Positions 24,122-37,700 of a DNA stretch of 64,000 nt are shown here, in pieces. The position numbers were made by a program, and so were the translations under genes. A model generated the notes under the pieces. The model did not search any database. It saw nothing but the letters and a program-made list of their open reading frames with translations, and had not been told where the DNA came from. The DNA is from Bugula neritina (Eukaryota > Bryozoa > Gymnolaemata > Cheilostomatida > Bugulidae): assembly GCA_964035545.1 (NCBI GenBank), contig OZ037771.1:10951480-11015479 (forward strand), written 5' to 3'. Positions within the stretch are counted from its first letter, which is position 1; every line of letters begins with the position of its first letter.

Positions 24122-26078
24122 CTCTACAGACAGATCAATTAAAATTAAAAACTACCTAAATGCTGCAATAATAGCAAGCCGTTTTCAAAATTTGTTGTTT
24201 AATTTTGAGTAGGAGTTTTGTTAAAATCACTATTTTGTGGAAATAAAGAAGCCTAATAGATTTGAAAACTGCAGCAAAAATAGGCTTATACAAATGGCGG
24301 TATATATCTAATAGCTAATTAGTTTGAAAATTAAACTTTGTATAGATAATAATTATGTAATATTCTTGTAAAATAATTGTCTTCAACCTCAGACTTCTAA
24401 ATTGCAAGCCATCAAGCTAACCAACACACAACAAGAGCTATCATAGGGAATCTCGACAGCACAAATTTTCTACTTAAGCAGTGTGTATGTAGCCTACTGT
24501 ATTTTAAAGTAGTATGTAAATGGAAAAATGTGACAAAATATATTTTAGGATAATAAAGATTGATGTTATGGCTATAACCTCTATATATTTTCAATTAGAC
24601 CCTCAAATGTCCATTTGCCAACTATCATTTATAGGAGTGTTGTTAATGCTTAGACTATCACAGAAATACTTGCCTTTAGTATTATAGTTATCACCAATTC
24701 AAGATAATGCTTATCTGTTATTTGCTCTAATTAGGTCATCATCCCATTGAGGAATTGTCCATTCCAGAGGTGTCGAAACTCTTTGCCAACTATCATTGTC
24801 TAAATATGTCTTAGTGTTTTTATCACATAGCTAATCAAGAAAATGCTTGTATCATATTTTAGCTATGCAGTGTGGACATGATGCTTACTTGTAAAAGCTG
24901 GTAGAGGTGTCAAGATGTGCTTGCCACACTAATTATGGAAGGGTTTTAATATAATAGAAAAGCATTAGAAACTATAGGCAGTTTTTTCATGTAGTCAATG
25001 ATTCTACCAGTATCAACATAACACTGTAAGGTTACCTCAGTGTCTTAAATCATAAAACTTTTGCTCTCTCTCATCAACCAAATAAAAGTATTTTATTCAT
25101 TATAAACTGCAGCATAAAATATTTAAAAATATAATTCTGTGTGTAGATGCATGACTAGTGAAATCTAAACAAGCTTGCTGTACAAAGTTTTATAACTTCT
25201 TTTCTGACAAAAAAGTAAATTATAATAGGGTGTTGCAAATATAACATTAAAACATAAGTTAATGCACTAAAAGTTTAAACTGTCATATATAGGTTTAATT
25301 ATAATTCCCTCCCAGAAAAAGCTAAACCAACTAAGAATGTTTTGTATATGTATGCTTCATTTATTACAGGCCAAAGTTTATAAAAATCGCTCTAACAAAA
25401 AAAGAGACACATGTTATTTTCTAATGCTTTTCATATAAATATACTTTAATAAATATCTGCTTTTATGAGTTGGTATGATATATTATGTAATATATCATAT
25501 ATACAATTAACTATTGCTTGATATATTTATTATATTGCCATCATTATAATTATTATGCTTAGTTTCAGTTTGAGCTGCATTTTTATAACAACGAAGCCTA
25601 TAAATCATAAATGACCTTTTTAATGATCATAATCAGGTCATATACTGAAATAATTTATACATACATGTATATGAAATATAATATATGAATCAATAGATGA
25701 TAAAATACTGAGTCAAGAAATGTTAAGGGAGTACTACAGTACCAGCACTCATGTGTTATACGGTTAACTGATAGACTGCATGTGATTATATAGCTGGATA
25801 CATAATATTTAAACACTAATAAACATAACTTGTTTGAACACCTCTGTTAATAATATTAAAAAAAGAGAAAGTAGATAAATGCAGTTTAGGAGTTATTTTC
25901 TCATAAATTTGACAACTCTCACACCTTTATAGATTTCTACCTAACTCACCCCTATTCTAGTCGATAATTCTTATCTCAAACTCCTAACAAGAGAGATTAA
26001 AATCAAAACTAAGAGTAATCACAGTTTTCTGCTATATATGGAGTGATGTAGTATCTATTGTATTTATTCTTTAACAGT
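24122..26078. other. Leader intron of copy B, remainder
   Basis: AT-rich. It contains a duplicated phrase TTTGCCAACTATCATT (24614 and 24782) that belongs to a weakly tandem region matching about 60880-61240 on the right. No exon seen. Confidence 0.5.
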
Positions 26079-26095
26079 GAAGTTAACTACCAAAC

Positions 26096-29000
26096 ATGGC
26101 AAATGTTCAAATCAAGCAGGAAAAGGTGACACAATTTTTGCACCAGATAAAGGTTGAGTTCAAAGAAGATATCAATGTTTTAAAACCAACATTAGAGAGC
26201 TTATCAATGCTAGATGACTGGGTACTTAGGGGACAGGTATAAGCTCACTTGCTATAATTAATATAATTATCCGCATGTTTTTTATGTATATACAACCGAA
26301 TATTAAAGTTTTGGTGATTTTAAAGGCAGTAGGGGTAACGGGGGCACAACGGTCATAGAGGTACAACAAGCCGGCCAAATTGTGAGAGAACTTATGGACT
26401 TAGAGTTGTGATTTTTTTTCATAAAAAGATATTGGCATAATTATTCAGCCTTTGTAGTTTCAACACTTGCGGAACATACGTGTTGAAAAGGCGAGTAAAA
26501 AACTGTTTTTACCTACTTTTTGTAAATTTTTTAGGATGTCGTTAAAGCCTTATAACTTTTTACACTCAAAGGCTAGAAGCCTATATTTTACTAATGTTGT
26601 TGCCATTGCTTGTCTCTACATTGCTTAACTCGTATAACAGCAAACATTGAAATAAATTTTCCTTGAGGCACATTTCTTTTCAATTTGGCCACACGGGGCA
26701 CAATGGGCCACGCTGACCGGGGCACAATGGGCCACCTGATTATTGCACCCTGATCACTGTTACTAGTTTGTTTGCCCAAAAAGTTGGTTGAAATGTTATT
26801 AAAATCTATAAATATAGCCATTTCTGACCTTTTTGTAAAATATCAAAGACATCATGGTAAGATCACAAAACTACAAGTTGAAGCTCCCCTAATATATACA
26901 TCTGGTGAGGTTAAAGCTTAGCTATTTTATACATAATACAAAACACTCTGCTGTTGCTACTAGTAGATAGTCATGATAATCATTATATATCACATCATTG
27001 AGGGAATATACATGTATTTGACTGAAATAAATTGTGATTTGCTCATTTGCTCCCCCCCTCTCCCTTCTGTACTCCAGTCACAAACCTCAGCCATGCATGC
27101 ACCTTAGCTAAAGTACATAAAAAAAGTCCACTCGGAATTTTGTAGTACATGTTACTAAAGTTCTTTTTAATAAACGGTCCTCTGAAGTGAAAATAACAGA
27201 ACATTTTTAGTTCTAAACAATAATGATAATGGCACTGCAGACCCGAGTGACGTGCATTTGATTTTGCCTTCCTCTGCTATCAGTAGTGGCACAAACTGTA
27301 CAGCTAAAACATGAATTTTGCTGTAGATATGAAAGAGTATCTTTATTTTTTGTAATATTAAATAAATAAAGATGAGATGTAACAAAATACGCAAAATTTC
27401 AATATATTTGTTATGTCCCACCCAGTGGCCCATTGTACCCTGGTACCGGGGCACAATGGGCCAATTTTTTCGTCATGAAAATTTCACTATTCTGAAAGTT
27501 GTGAGAGAGATAGAAACAACAAACTGGTACCTGTAATAGACAACAGATGCAACATCAAGACTAAAAATTATTGAACTAGTAACTTGAAAAACAGACGAAT
27601 AAGAGCAACAAATGCAAAATTCTCCCCGTTGTGCCCCCGTTACCCCTATAACCTGGAAAACTACTCCGCTAACAAATTACAAAGTATGTAACTCCATTTC
27701 ATTTCTCATTACTCATTATATACTCACAATGAGTAGAGACACTGAAACTTCTGCTGCAACTATAAATTTGATAGAATAAAACTATTTACATGCATTGTTG
27801 GTTAGTCAATGAAATTTTGTATAGAAATGATTTTCTAATAGAATCAACAGCAGTGTTGGCAGCTACCTTGTTCTATACATAATCCAAACTACAAAGTTTC
27901 AGAAATTCATCGGTCTTTGTTTGTCTCAATAGATTTGTTTGAGTTCTATAAAAGTTATTATCTGACTTTTAGATAAAAGATGATAATAAAAGAGCACAAG
28001 TTTTATATAAAGTTGAGCAGTTTCTCCAAGAAAACCACTTCACAGTGTCCTATAAAGTCTTCAATGACCCAATATTTGGGAGCGTCAAAGTGCATCCTGT
28101 AGCTCAGAAAATAATTGATACTCCACAGTTCCAGCGACTACGCCACATAAAACAGGTCTGGTTCAAAGTATTAAATATTTATATGATTGAAGCAAGCTTG
28201 TCTTAGTTTTTATAACATATCTCACTATTTAGTTGGCATCATTAAACCACGTGTACCCCGGAGCTAATGGCACCAGGTTTGACCATAGTCTGGGAGTTTA
28301 CCACTTAGCTGGGAAACTTGTGAAATCTTTAAGAAAGAATCAACCTGAGCTTGGTCTGACAAAGGTGGATTGCCTTTGCGTTGAGGTAAAAATTTATATT
28401 CAAAATTGCGTACATCTACTTCACCAACTGTCAATGACAATATATCTAAAGAGTTAATATATGTACATACATGAAAATGAAAAAGAGGATTGAGATAAAA
28501 TTTGTATATATATGTGTGAAGTTTGGATAAGCACATAAGAATATGTTTTGCATATATCCGTCACAAGTTTTAAATATTCATTATAAATGCTGAGATGCTT
28601 ATTAATGTGAAGTTTACCTTTGATTGGTTAATTCCTAAAACTGATCTTGATAAGCCTAAATATCTTATAGTTAGTGGAAAGTACATAACTGTTAAACCTT
28701 CAACTTAGTAAGGCCTAGGAAATGGAGATATACACATGTTCTGATGCAGGATCTTTTTAAAAGATAAATATTTAAAGAGAACAATTAGGAAAATTTTTTA
28801 TGAACAAAATTCCTTAATGACCTGAACCTTGTTTGTATTTATTAATGAAAAGTGAATTTATTGTAGTTGAGTTATACAAGTTGTAAGAAAATTATTATAA
28901 TAGCTTTAAATTTCAGCAATTTAGTATATATTAAATTTTTATGGACATATACTAACTAATTTGCTTAACATTTAAGATAATTGCATTATTAGCCATGGTT

Positions 29001-31632
29001 TTTCGTAGTTTCTTTTATCATAATGTGTGTACATGCAGCTAGCTGGCCTATGCCATGATTTGGGACACGGACCATTCTCGCATCTGTTCGAGAGTGTAGT
29101 CCGTGAAATACAAGAAAAAAATGAAAGCGGTAAACCATGGCACCATGAAAGCAACACAATAAAAATGTTGAACTATATCTATTTTGATGAGAAAACCGGT
29201 GTCAAAGAGGAGTTTTCTTACTGGGGGTTAGATGATATTGATATGGAGTTTATCAAGAGTCTAGTGAAAGGCGACATTGATGAGGTAAATACCACACACT
29301 TTTTACTCTGCACTAATTCTCACCTATTCTTACCTATCTCCACTTTGAGAAAGTTTTTACTCTGCACTAATACCCAACAATATTGTTTTGTAAATTTATG
29401 CTGCGAAGGGTTAAAATTACCGGGGAGATTCATAAGAAGCTAATGCTGCACCCAGAACATAAGACTTTTTTGACAATGGGTAGTGAGAGAAGACGAGATT
29501 TGCCAGTCAGATATAGAATATATTGCAGACCTACTTGTTATATAGAGCCAAGGTCTAACTCTTCACAATATTATAATTGCCAAAAGATAGCTACAATAGC
29601 ATACAATTATAGAGAGCGCAACGTTATCAAATGCAGCTCCAGTCCAACTCACTTTCTGAGGCATTCCACTTCACTTATATATGAGTGGAATGCCTCATCC
29701 TGATTGGGTGACTGTTTCGGGTGCTCGAATAGGCAGAATAGGATGCTGAATTGGCATTCGAGAATCTGTTTTTGGCCAAATTCAAATTTCCGTTTGAGAG
29801 CTCATCACTCCATATGAATTGCCTCATCATCGCATAGGCATTTATATGTCTCCAATCAAATCCACCCCATATGTAAACAGAGAATGCACATATACAAGTA
29901 TAATACAAGAATACAAATAACACAGGTGTTCAGAACAAGAATAAGAATACAGAAAGTTCCAGAACTGTCTGGCTAAGTGCGTTAAGTGCACTTTAGTACA
30001 TGGTTAGTTAATATTTAGGCAAGATTATAATATGTAGGGTCACAGGCTATTATAAGGGGGATGGCAATGCATAATATGGCAAAATCCATTACAAAATTAT
30101 AGTAAAATACACTGTATTTTTATGTGTAGCTAAAAGCATAGTGAAAAAGCAATTATTTTTAGTTTACAGTACTTATTTTCATAATAATTATTGTTAATAT
30201 CATTTATGCTTTATAGTATATAATATTTTGCTTTGCCGTATTCTAAGATTTTATGTGGTATTGTTGCTAACACTGTCAGACATAGTTAAAAATCTTACTT
30301 TGGTTTTACTCAAATAAGCACTTTTATCCAATTTCTGCTCTGACTGCAGATTGACATATTGTGAATTTTAAAAAAAGAAATAACTACAGGACAAATTTTA
30401 TATAGTTGAATTTTATTGCTATATGAGAAACTGCTTGAACAAAATTTTTAGATATATGATTTTGCGTTACAGGGTGAAACAACTGGCAGAAGAGAGTCAA
30501 AGTCATTTCTGTATCAAATAGTTGCTAACAAAGATAGTGGGATGGATGTTGATAAATGGGACTATGTAGTTAGGGATGCTCACTACTTGGGTATGAAACA
30601 CAGATTTGTCTGTACTCTGTAAAATTGTATTTTATACATGCTATGTGTAATAATGAATTATTATAATTTTCAAACTATTATTGTAATAGTAAAAAAATAA
30701 CAGCATACCTTTTAACTTTTAAAGGATTGCTCTATCTTAGTTTATTACAATCACATTATGATTATGAACTATAATCTAATGTGTATGCAAACAATTGTGA
30801 CTTTGCAAAGGGATATATGCCTAGAAAACAGCTTTTCAAAATTCCAATTTTGAGAGAGGTAAAATTTTCAGCCATGAAAAAGATTAGCCTAATACGTGAC
30901 GTGTGAACGCCAGTAACTATGCTGCACGTGCTAACTATAACGCTAGTATTCAAGGTTGCTGAGCGCAACATCAACCAATAACGCTCAAGCAGTTACAGTG
31001 CGCTATATAGGTCAGCTTTGGTGCACCCGTAATATTGCACAATCTGACCTAGTTTAGATCGTTCGCAGGCATTCATCCTAAAGAATGCATGTTTTTGCAA
31101 TGCTTTTTTCTATGTTCACAAGCAAAATATGGCCTAATGTTATCACGTACATGTTATTTAACATGTCAAAAAACTATAGATTGAGATAATTCACATTTGC
31201 ACTTCTATAAATATACAAATTACGAGCTGAAAGATCACATCTCACAGTCATATTTCTATAGTTATTCATTTGTATAGTCACGTGACCAGCAGGAATGCTG
31301 GCGCTGTTACGTCACATTTCCCAGCTCATTTCAAAATCGGCGTTTTGGCTGTTACCAATCTACACCCTCAACTTCAACTAACTTTTTCTACCTTTGGTCA
31401 AATGCTTTTTGTCAATGCATGCTTAGAAAAACACAATATTATGTGTGTTTGACCTAAATGGCCATTTATTAGACAAGATAGAGCAATCCTTTAAAACATA
31501 AATCTGATCTACTATTGCTAAGGTGTGGACCATGGTTCTCTGTTCTGTGCTGATGAGGGGACAAATCCCGAAACAGCTGCTGTACACAGATTGAGTTTTA
31601 TATTTATATATAACATGTATATAGATACATAT

Positions 31633-31718
<86 letters not shown>

Positions 31719-34700
31719 CTCTAAATTGTTTTCTCAGGAATAAAAATCAATTTTGAGTATGAAAGGCTACTTCACAACGTCAGGGTGATTGAAGTGAGTG
31801 GTAACCAACTTCAAGAACCTATGAAGCCTCACATCTGCTTCAGAGATAAAGAACTCGATTCGGCTTTCAATTTGTTTCAAACAAGATACAACTTGCATAA
31901 GCAAGGTACTTTAGTTTGTCTAAGTCTGTCACTATTACTTTTGTTGTATTTACCTTATATTGCTATGTATTTAAATTTGACTGGTGATCAAAGTTTAATT
32001 TTTGCTGCAACATCATTCTAAAGTTAAAAAATTGCATTCAAAAGACCTGATGGCAATAGTGATAACTGCAGGCTACGGAATCTTTTATGTTCTGTTTGGG
32101 TATAGTTATGTTAGCATAGTATGCTATACATGAACATATACATGTATATATACGTTAATTATGCAATGTTTTTATGTAGTTACGTATACTAATATTATAT
32201 ATGCTTTGTAACATATAAATCATGTGTTATATATGAGCTCATTATATACTATAGCATTTGCCAGTATATATGACTTGTCTAAGAGTATTTATTACTGGTT
32301 AGCAAGTTGCTACTTATTTATATTTTATGAGCTTGTGCTGAAGTTTCTATAATGTAGCCTACTAGCTGCTTTACATAGATGCAATACCCAACTATAACAT
32401 GCATTTTTGAATGACTGCAACTATGACAATCTATGAAATGTAAACTAAAGTTGCATTTATGCCTCTGCTGAAAAAAGTTCCGAGTTTCAGTTAAAAACAC
32501 TCGCTAGAGTATCCCTTTATAGTCAAACTGAAACTTGGTAAAATTTTATTGATGCAAAAGCTTACTTTTTAAAAGTGAATTGCTATTTGATGCCCTTTGA
32601 AAACGTCGTGAATTAGTAAAGTCGAGAGCATAAAAGTGATAATTGAGAAGGCATAGGCGACATAATTATTAATATATAAGTATGTCAGTTATATGTTATT
32701 ACTTTATATACGTTATTACTCCTTTTGAGTATTATTCTGAACTCAGCCAATTATTAGTTATCACAGTACAAACATGTTTACGAGTGGCTTTTATAATGCA
32801 ATGCAACTCGGAGAAATTTTAACTCGGCCAAATTAAATTTCTGATTGAAAATCGTGAAGGTATAAATGCAACTTAATACATCAGTTTATTATCTAATGGT
32901 TGCTATTTCTCTCAGCATATCAACATCCTGTTGGAACAGCTGTGGACCTCATGATTAAGGATGCAATAGTTGCTGCTGCCCCCCATCTCAGGATTAAGGG
33001 AAAAAGTTTACTGGAATGTTTGGATGATATGGAAAGCTACACCCTTCTTACTGATGGTATATTCTATAAGGTAATGGAAAAACCACGTATTTCTCCCATA
33101 CAATAATAAATATGGTAGAACCAATAATAATTCTCTTTGGTCATTAACTGAGAAAAAAATTGTTTTTATTTACATTTATCTGTTTACAAATGTGCTTTAA
33201 TTGGTCAATTTTTTGTGTAATTACTGCTTTCTGTTTTTAATATCAACATGATGCATATTATATGTAGGTAATTGAATTGTGTTTTTGTTGTATTTGTGTG
33301 GTATTTGGTCAAACTAGAAAATAACAAACATTTTAAGCTTAGCATGCAAACTATATAAAAACATGTTAACAAGTTTAATAATAATATAAATTAAAACAAA
33401 TTTAATTCATCATAATTGAATGACATCAACAACTGCTTTAAGCAACTTTTAAAATTATTTCTTTCCCAAAACATGATTTTGTAATTCAAAACCATAGATT
33501 GAGCAGATTATTAATATTGTTTTATTCACTAGATGTCTGTTTGATAAGTGATTATCAGCAGATTTGTTTTCATTTGTAAATTATTTTAATCAAACTCTGG
33601 AATCTGTCAAACAGAAAGTGACTATGGTTGTCAAAGCAGTAAGTAGATTGAACGACTACAACATTATGAAAAGATAACTTCAGGTTAATAGGATAATTTG
33701 ACAATCAACATAAATTCTGTACATATTATAACATCCCCTCTATAGTTTTAGTGTTACAAAAAGTACACAAAAGAAGCTGCGTGTTTGAGAATAGTAATTG
33801 CATTGATTGCACTTTTTACTATAGGCATGGATTATAGTAAACTGCATACAGTCAAAATCTGTGAAGTAGCGTAACATTACTAGAACATCAGCGACGTCAG
33901 CCCATATAAAGGGTCCAGTGTCAGTCATTTCATTTGTTTGCTGAGTAATATCATCTAAAGAATGTGGCGCTTAGCCTTCTCTTTGCACATCTCTCATCGA
34001 TTTACTTTGTCTCCTTTATTTACTGGTAAAAAGGGTGCATTTTAGACATTTTCATCATCATTCTCTCTCATTTTCTTTAAACTGATCATTACTCTTTTTG
34101 ACTTGATCATGATTAGAAAGTTCAGGGATGGATTGGTACAGCGGACCTAAATTGTCTTCCTATTACAAATTCTAGGTGAGGAGGATTTATAGGCTAATAA
34201 AGCCAAATAAGGATCTTTTCTTTTAACACGCATGCTTTTGATGCTCCTTACTCCATGCTTGGCTGCCCCATTAGCTCTGTGATAATATGGACTCCTGGTC
34301 ACATGAGTAAAACCATGTGTGACAAAAAAATATTTAAATTTTGCACCTGCATATTGTGGGCTGTTGCTTGACAATAGTATTTCAGGTATACCATGTCATA
34401 AAAACATAGATTTTAGGTGTGTTATTAGTTTATTCGAAGAAATGTCCGAGTTTTCGAGCAAGGCATTTTCGGGAAACTTTGAATAATAATCAATAACCAG
34501 AAGATATACTTGGCTTTTATAAATCAATAAATCAGTGCTAAGATGTTGAAAAAGTTTATCTGGAGTGAGGAAAGAGCACAATGACTGCGTAAATTTAGCT
34601 GCAAAATTAGTGTAGCCTTCGACACAACTGCTTTTCATAGTCTCAATAGCCTTTAAAATAGAAGACCATCATGCATGTACTATTTTTAATTCGTCCTTCA

Positions 34701-37700
34701 CATTTTGCAATGTACAAGTGTCCTCAATGCATATCTCCCAATACCTGATGCTTTAAGCAAAGGGTATTATCAATTATTTGCCAAGTGTCAAGAATACTTT
34801 GTTCATTGTTAAAAGACCTTTTCTCAAAATAAAACTTCAGGGTGGACAAATACTTCGGCCATCTATTTTTTACAAGCCTAATTATTTTTGACAGTATTTC
34901 AATTTTACTTTGTTTGACAGAAAACCGTTTCAACCTGCTATTAGATTTATATAAGTGAATACTTCTATTTATTATAAAAACTCACGAAAGTTTATGGTTG
35001 CAAACCCTGTGAGAAACTCTGATAGAAAGGGTTTTTGTTTGAACAGGCTAAGGACTTGTTTAGATGAAGCACAGGAGCAATTATGACTGGATGCTCTTCC
35101 TAACATCACCAATGGCCTTTGTCGGGGTTTGAACCTATGACTTTGAGCTCACAAAGCAAACGCTTCAACCCCTAGACCATGGCTGCTTCCACAATACTTT
35201 TATATTATATTATGTGAAGTTAAATATCTTATTCTCTTGCTATATTTATCTTGCTTGCTTCGGTAGTGTTATACCTAAAGAGAGCTTCAGCCGCAATATT
35301 CTTGGACTCACTTACATGTCTGATGATATACTGAAATTTTTTTAGTCCAGGTTTAAACCTTTGAATTCTTGGTAAGAGTATGTGCAGAAAAAGATTACCA
35401 AATAAACTGATGAGTGGGCAATGATCAGTTCCAATAATCATGTTTTTTATACCTAGAATGTTTGGAAAAAACTATCTTTATAAGCCTGACAGACTATTAA
35501 GCATTTCCTCTCTGGATTCATAACACTTCTTTATTTCTGCCAAAGGTTGACTTGCTTAGAAATCAAGTGTCTAGGGCTATTCTGTTGAATTTGGTATAGT
35601 GTTGCCACCCGACCTGCATGACTAGCATCTGTTCTAATTATGGTATCTCTGTTTATATCATAGACCATTAAACCTGGTACATTTTGAAATACTTTCTTTT
35701 CTCTCAAAAAAGTCTTCTGCCTTTGAGACCCTTTTGGATGATGTTCATTTAAATTAAGACCACTAACCATACGATAGCTACTATATGTGTCATCATGTTC
35801 CACCATCTCACTACACTGGAAATGAACAGTAAGTAACTCTTAGTAAATGTCTTCAAATTCTTCCCAAAGTTGCTTTAAATGGGTCTGGCTGGCACTGCTG
35901 AGTACTCTAACTACCGTTTAGAGGCGAGCCTTCAAAAATGACCGCTCATCTTTCATGTTTATCACCATTCTTTCAGTCTCCATTATAGTTGGTTAACTTC
36001 TTTGGACACTGATACTTGAAGTGTACTACTGGAAACAGTTAAGGTGTTTGCTGACTCTAGATACTGGCACTTGATACTGGAACTTTTTACTTGTATCTTC
36101 TGTTATAATCTCCAAAGCTTCCAAGTCACTATACAGCATCTAAACTTGCCATCTTGTAACTTTGTTATTCTTCAGCTAGTACTGCATTATTCATCTTCCC
36201 CAATATAGAGCACCAATTTCTTAGCAACATCACATTGGATGGTTAGTACTATCCTGGGATAATTGGCACTCCTTCAATTTCTATTTATTGCTGGTATGAT
36301 GGTTCCTGATACTTGGTACTGCTGGGATTTAGTACTTCTGATGTTTAGTACTGCATGTGCCAAGAATGGCTTATTGAGTTGGATAGCAACAAGCATGGAA
36401 CAATAACTTTAATCTTTGAATTTATTGTTCATTCTTTGTCTTTTACTCTATATCAAAAAATCAAAAAATAGTTACATGCTGTACGAAATCATATACATAA
36501 ATAACTTTTAAATATCAAAAAAACTTCAGAATTATAATAGCTCTTACAAACATCAGCTCCTTTGAACCTTTTTCTGGCAAGTGAAACTACTATAACACTC
36601 AACGTACAAACTAAAGAGTTTCATGTACCAGCCAAAAAACAAATAAAAAAAGCCAAAAGATAGCTGAGCAAACTGCAAAAGCTAACAGTATAACTTTAGT
36701 AAAATATTGGCAAACAGCCAGGATTATTTCTCTGGCACATTGGCTAATACAAGCTGAATGTCAGAAATTACACGAAGAATATAAAAAAAAATCAAGTACA
36801 TCAAGTTTCTTGATCTATTTCAATGTTTTCCCAAAACCCAACTTCTTTTTTATTTATAACATGTATGTTAAAAAGTAAATGCCCCTATTGACATTCCTGT
36901 GAAAGTAGACACTCCTGGTTCAGCATTCAATAGCTAAATTAAACCTTATTTTAGTGTGGGAGTCTTGCTTTTTTACATTATACATGTGCAAGTACTACCA
37001 GTCCAAAATCTAATCCCTAGCTATGACCTGTCAACTAAAAAGCCTATATGAGATGAAAATATGAAAGCAGTCAACTTATGATTTAATACTTCAAAAACCG
37101 ATACAAATTCAACCTGCTGTCAAATAGCAAATATATATACTAGCTTTTTGTTATATTAAATTTGCTAAAAGGATTTTGAGCATTTTTTGAAAATAGGTCT
37201 CTCATCTCAACAAAATACATGAATTTTTGCTAACTGCATTGACTGAATAATAACTATTAACTAGGCTAACTTTTATACTAGCAGCTTTTTAGCATATGCA
37301 CCTCTTTATGTAATTTAATACAATATTTTAAAATTTAGTATAATTCATAAATTTTAGTTTTATAAATATCATATTTATTCTGTATAGGTTGTAAGATATA
37401 ACATTAGGTTGACGGTGGGTCAGCTCAAATTTATTATCTTGTCTGTTGGTACCAACAGCTGCTACATTTACAAGTTTATTTATTTGAAAATAACAAAAAA
37501 CTGGGCTATGATGAGAATTGTATATTTTTTTGATAATTTATTAATTATTTGGCACAAAATAGTGTACAGCGTAATTACATGCTTTAGATCTTGTACAGTG
37601 AAGAGGAAGATTTGAAAAAAGCTCGAGAAATTTTAGAAAGAATTGAACAGCGGAGGCTGTATAAGCAGGTGGCTGAAGCTGAACTTACTGGTAAATTTAT

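Larger units (their letters stand above)
20752..26236 (+). repeat. Tandem segmental duplication, left copy (upstream region and exon 1 of SAMHD1-like copy B)
   Basis: From AGTATCAAGTATTATACT at 20752 this region matches 56034 onward, at an offset of about 35.3 kb that grows with later insertions. It covers a conserved short ORF, the 15.9-kb-family repeat, a 353-bp identical block, the promoter, the leader exon and the first coding exon. This copy alone holds the tRNA-like palindromic insertion at 23887-24121. Matching becomes patchy after about 23.8 kb. Confidence 0.85.

Noticed and set aside
28264-29157. Minus-strand open frames opposite exons 3 and 4 of copy B
   Set aside because: Antisense shadows of SAMHD1-like exons.
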